Below are positions 63,936 to 64,000 of a stretch of DNA of 64,000 bases, piece by piece. Source of the DNA: Pseudomonas umsongensis (GTDB lineage Bacteria > Pseudomonadota > Gammaproteobacteria > Pseudomonadales > Pseudomonadaceae); contig NZ_NIWU01000005.1 of NCBI RefSeq assembly GCF_002236105.1, forward strand, positions 124,001 to 188,000. Reading direction: 5' to 3'. A program made the position numbers and the translations under genes. A model generated the notes under the pieces. It searched no databases, had not been told where the DNA came from, and worked only from the letters and a program-made list of their open reading frames with translations. How positions within the stretch are numbered: position 1 is the first letter of the stretch; every line of letters begins with the position of its first letter.

Positions 63936-64000
63936 TCAAACCAGATGCAACGCCGTCAACAGCATGTCGATCGCCTTGATGCCCACGAACGGCACCACAA
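63936..64000 (-). CDS. kdpB: Potassium-transporting ATPase subunit KdpB, C-terminal end (truncated by window edge)
   Basis: The last ~20 codons are readable: VVPFVGIKAIDMLLTALHLV followed by a stop, matching the C-terminal membrane helix of the P-type ATPase KdpB. The rest of the gene, with kdpA and probably kdpF, lies beyond the window's right edge. Order kdpB-kdpC-kdpD-kdpE is conserved. Confidence 0.85.
   Translation of the reverse strand, partial: VVPFVGIKAIDMLLTALHLV

Overview
The window is a stretch of chromosome from a fluorescent-group Pseudomonas. The evidence is GC-rich codon use, dense REP-type palindromes of the GTAGGAGC/GTGGGAGC...GCTCGCGA families, the acnD/prpF form of the 2-methylcitrate operon, and a gene order that, from memory, largely follows the P. 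aeruginosa PAO1 rraA-ppsA-ppsR ... pabB-thrH-cysH block with extra modules inserted. No plasmid, phage or CRISPR features are seen. The one clear mobile element is a group II intron.

Layout. 0-5.6 kb: end of cmaX, rraA, an alpha/beta hydrolase, ppsA, and divergent ppsR (PEP synthase and its regulator). 5.7-14.3 kb: a minus-strand propionate (2-methylcitrate) operon, GntR regulator-prpB-prpC-acnD-prpF-prpD, with palindromic operator candidates upstream. 14.5-17.6 kb: a tightly coupled three-gene operon (retropepsin-like RimB-type protease, inactive transglutaminase with 7 TM helices, ATP-grasp ligase). 17.8-20.8 kb: pabB, thrH, cysH. 21.4-26.4 kb: NCS1 transporter with a hydantoin-racemase-like protein, a LysR/SDR divergent pair, and a HAD phosphatase. 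26.6-28.3 kb: small exported or acidic proteins, including two tandem glycine-zipper paralogues. 28.6-30.4 kb: a group II intron inserted just behind an intrinsic terminator.

30.9-39.4 kb is a short-chain PHA (polyhydroxybutyrate) locus: phaR, phasin, a DUF3141 hydrolase with a PhaC-like cysteine elbow, AraC-type phbR, and phaB-phaA-phaC. A strong palindrome between the phasin and DUF3141 genes is a likely PhaR operator. 39.5-47.9 kb: tRNA-Ser(GGA), an enoyl-CoA hydratase, plsC, corA, a glutamine amidotransferase, and a beta-oxidation pair (FadB-like plus thiolase). 48-52.1 kb: cytochrome c and the ATP-grasp/alpha-E/transglutaminase operon. 52.4-59.6 kb: rraB, small conserved proteins, a chemoreceptor, a thioesterase, a CHAD protein, a lipoprotein and a patatin. 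59.7-64 kb: kdpE, kdpD, kdpC and the end of kdpB (high-affinity potassium uptake).

Themes. Carbon storage and acyl-CoA flow are strongly represented (prp operon, PHB locus, FadB/thiolase, thioesterase, ppsA). Two unrelated operons each combine an ATP-grasp enzyme with a transglutaminase-fold protein; neither has a firmly established substrate that I know of, and they are the best leads for an undescribed peptide-ligation or cleavage system, together with the DUF3141 protein of the PHB locus.
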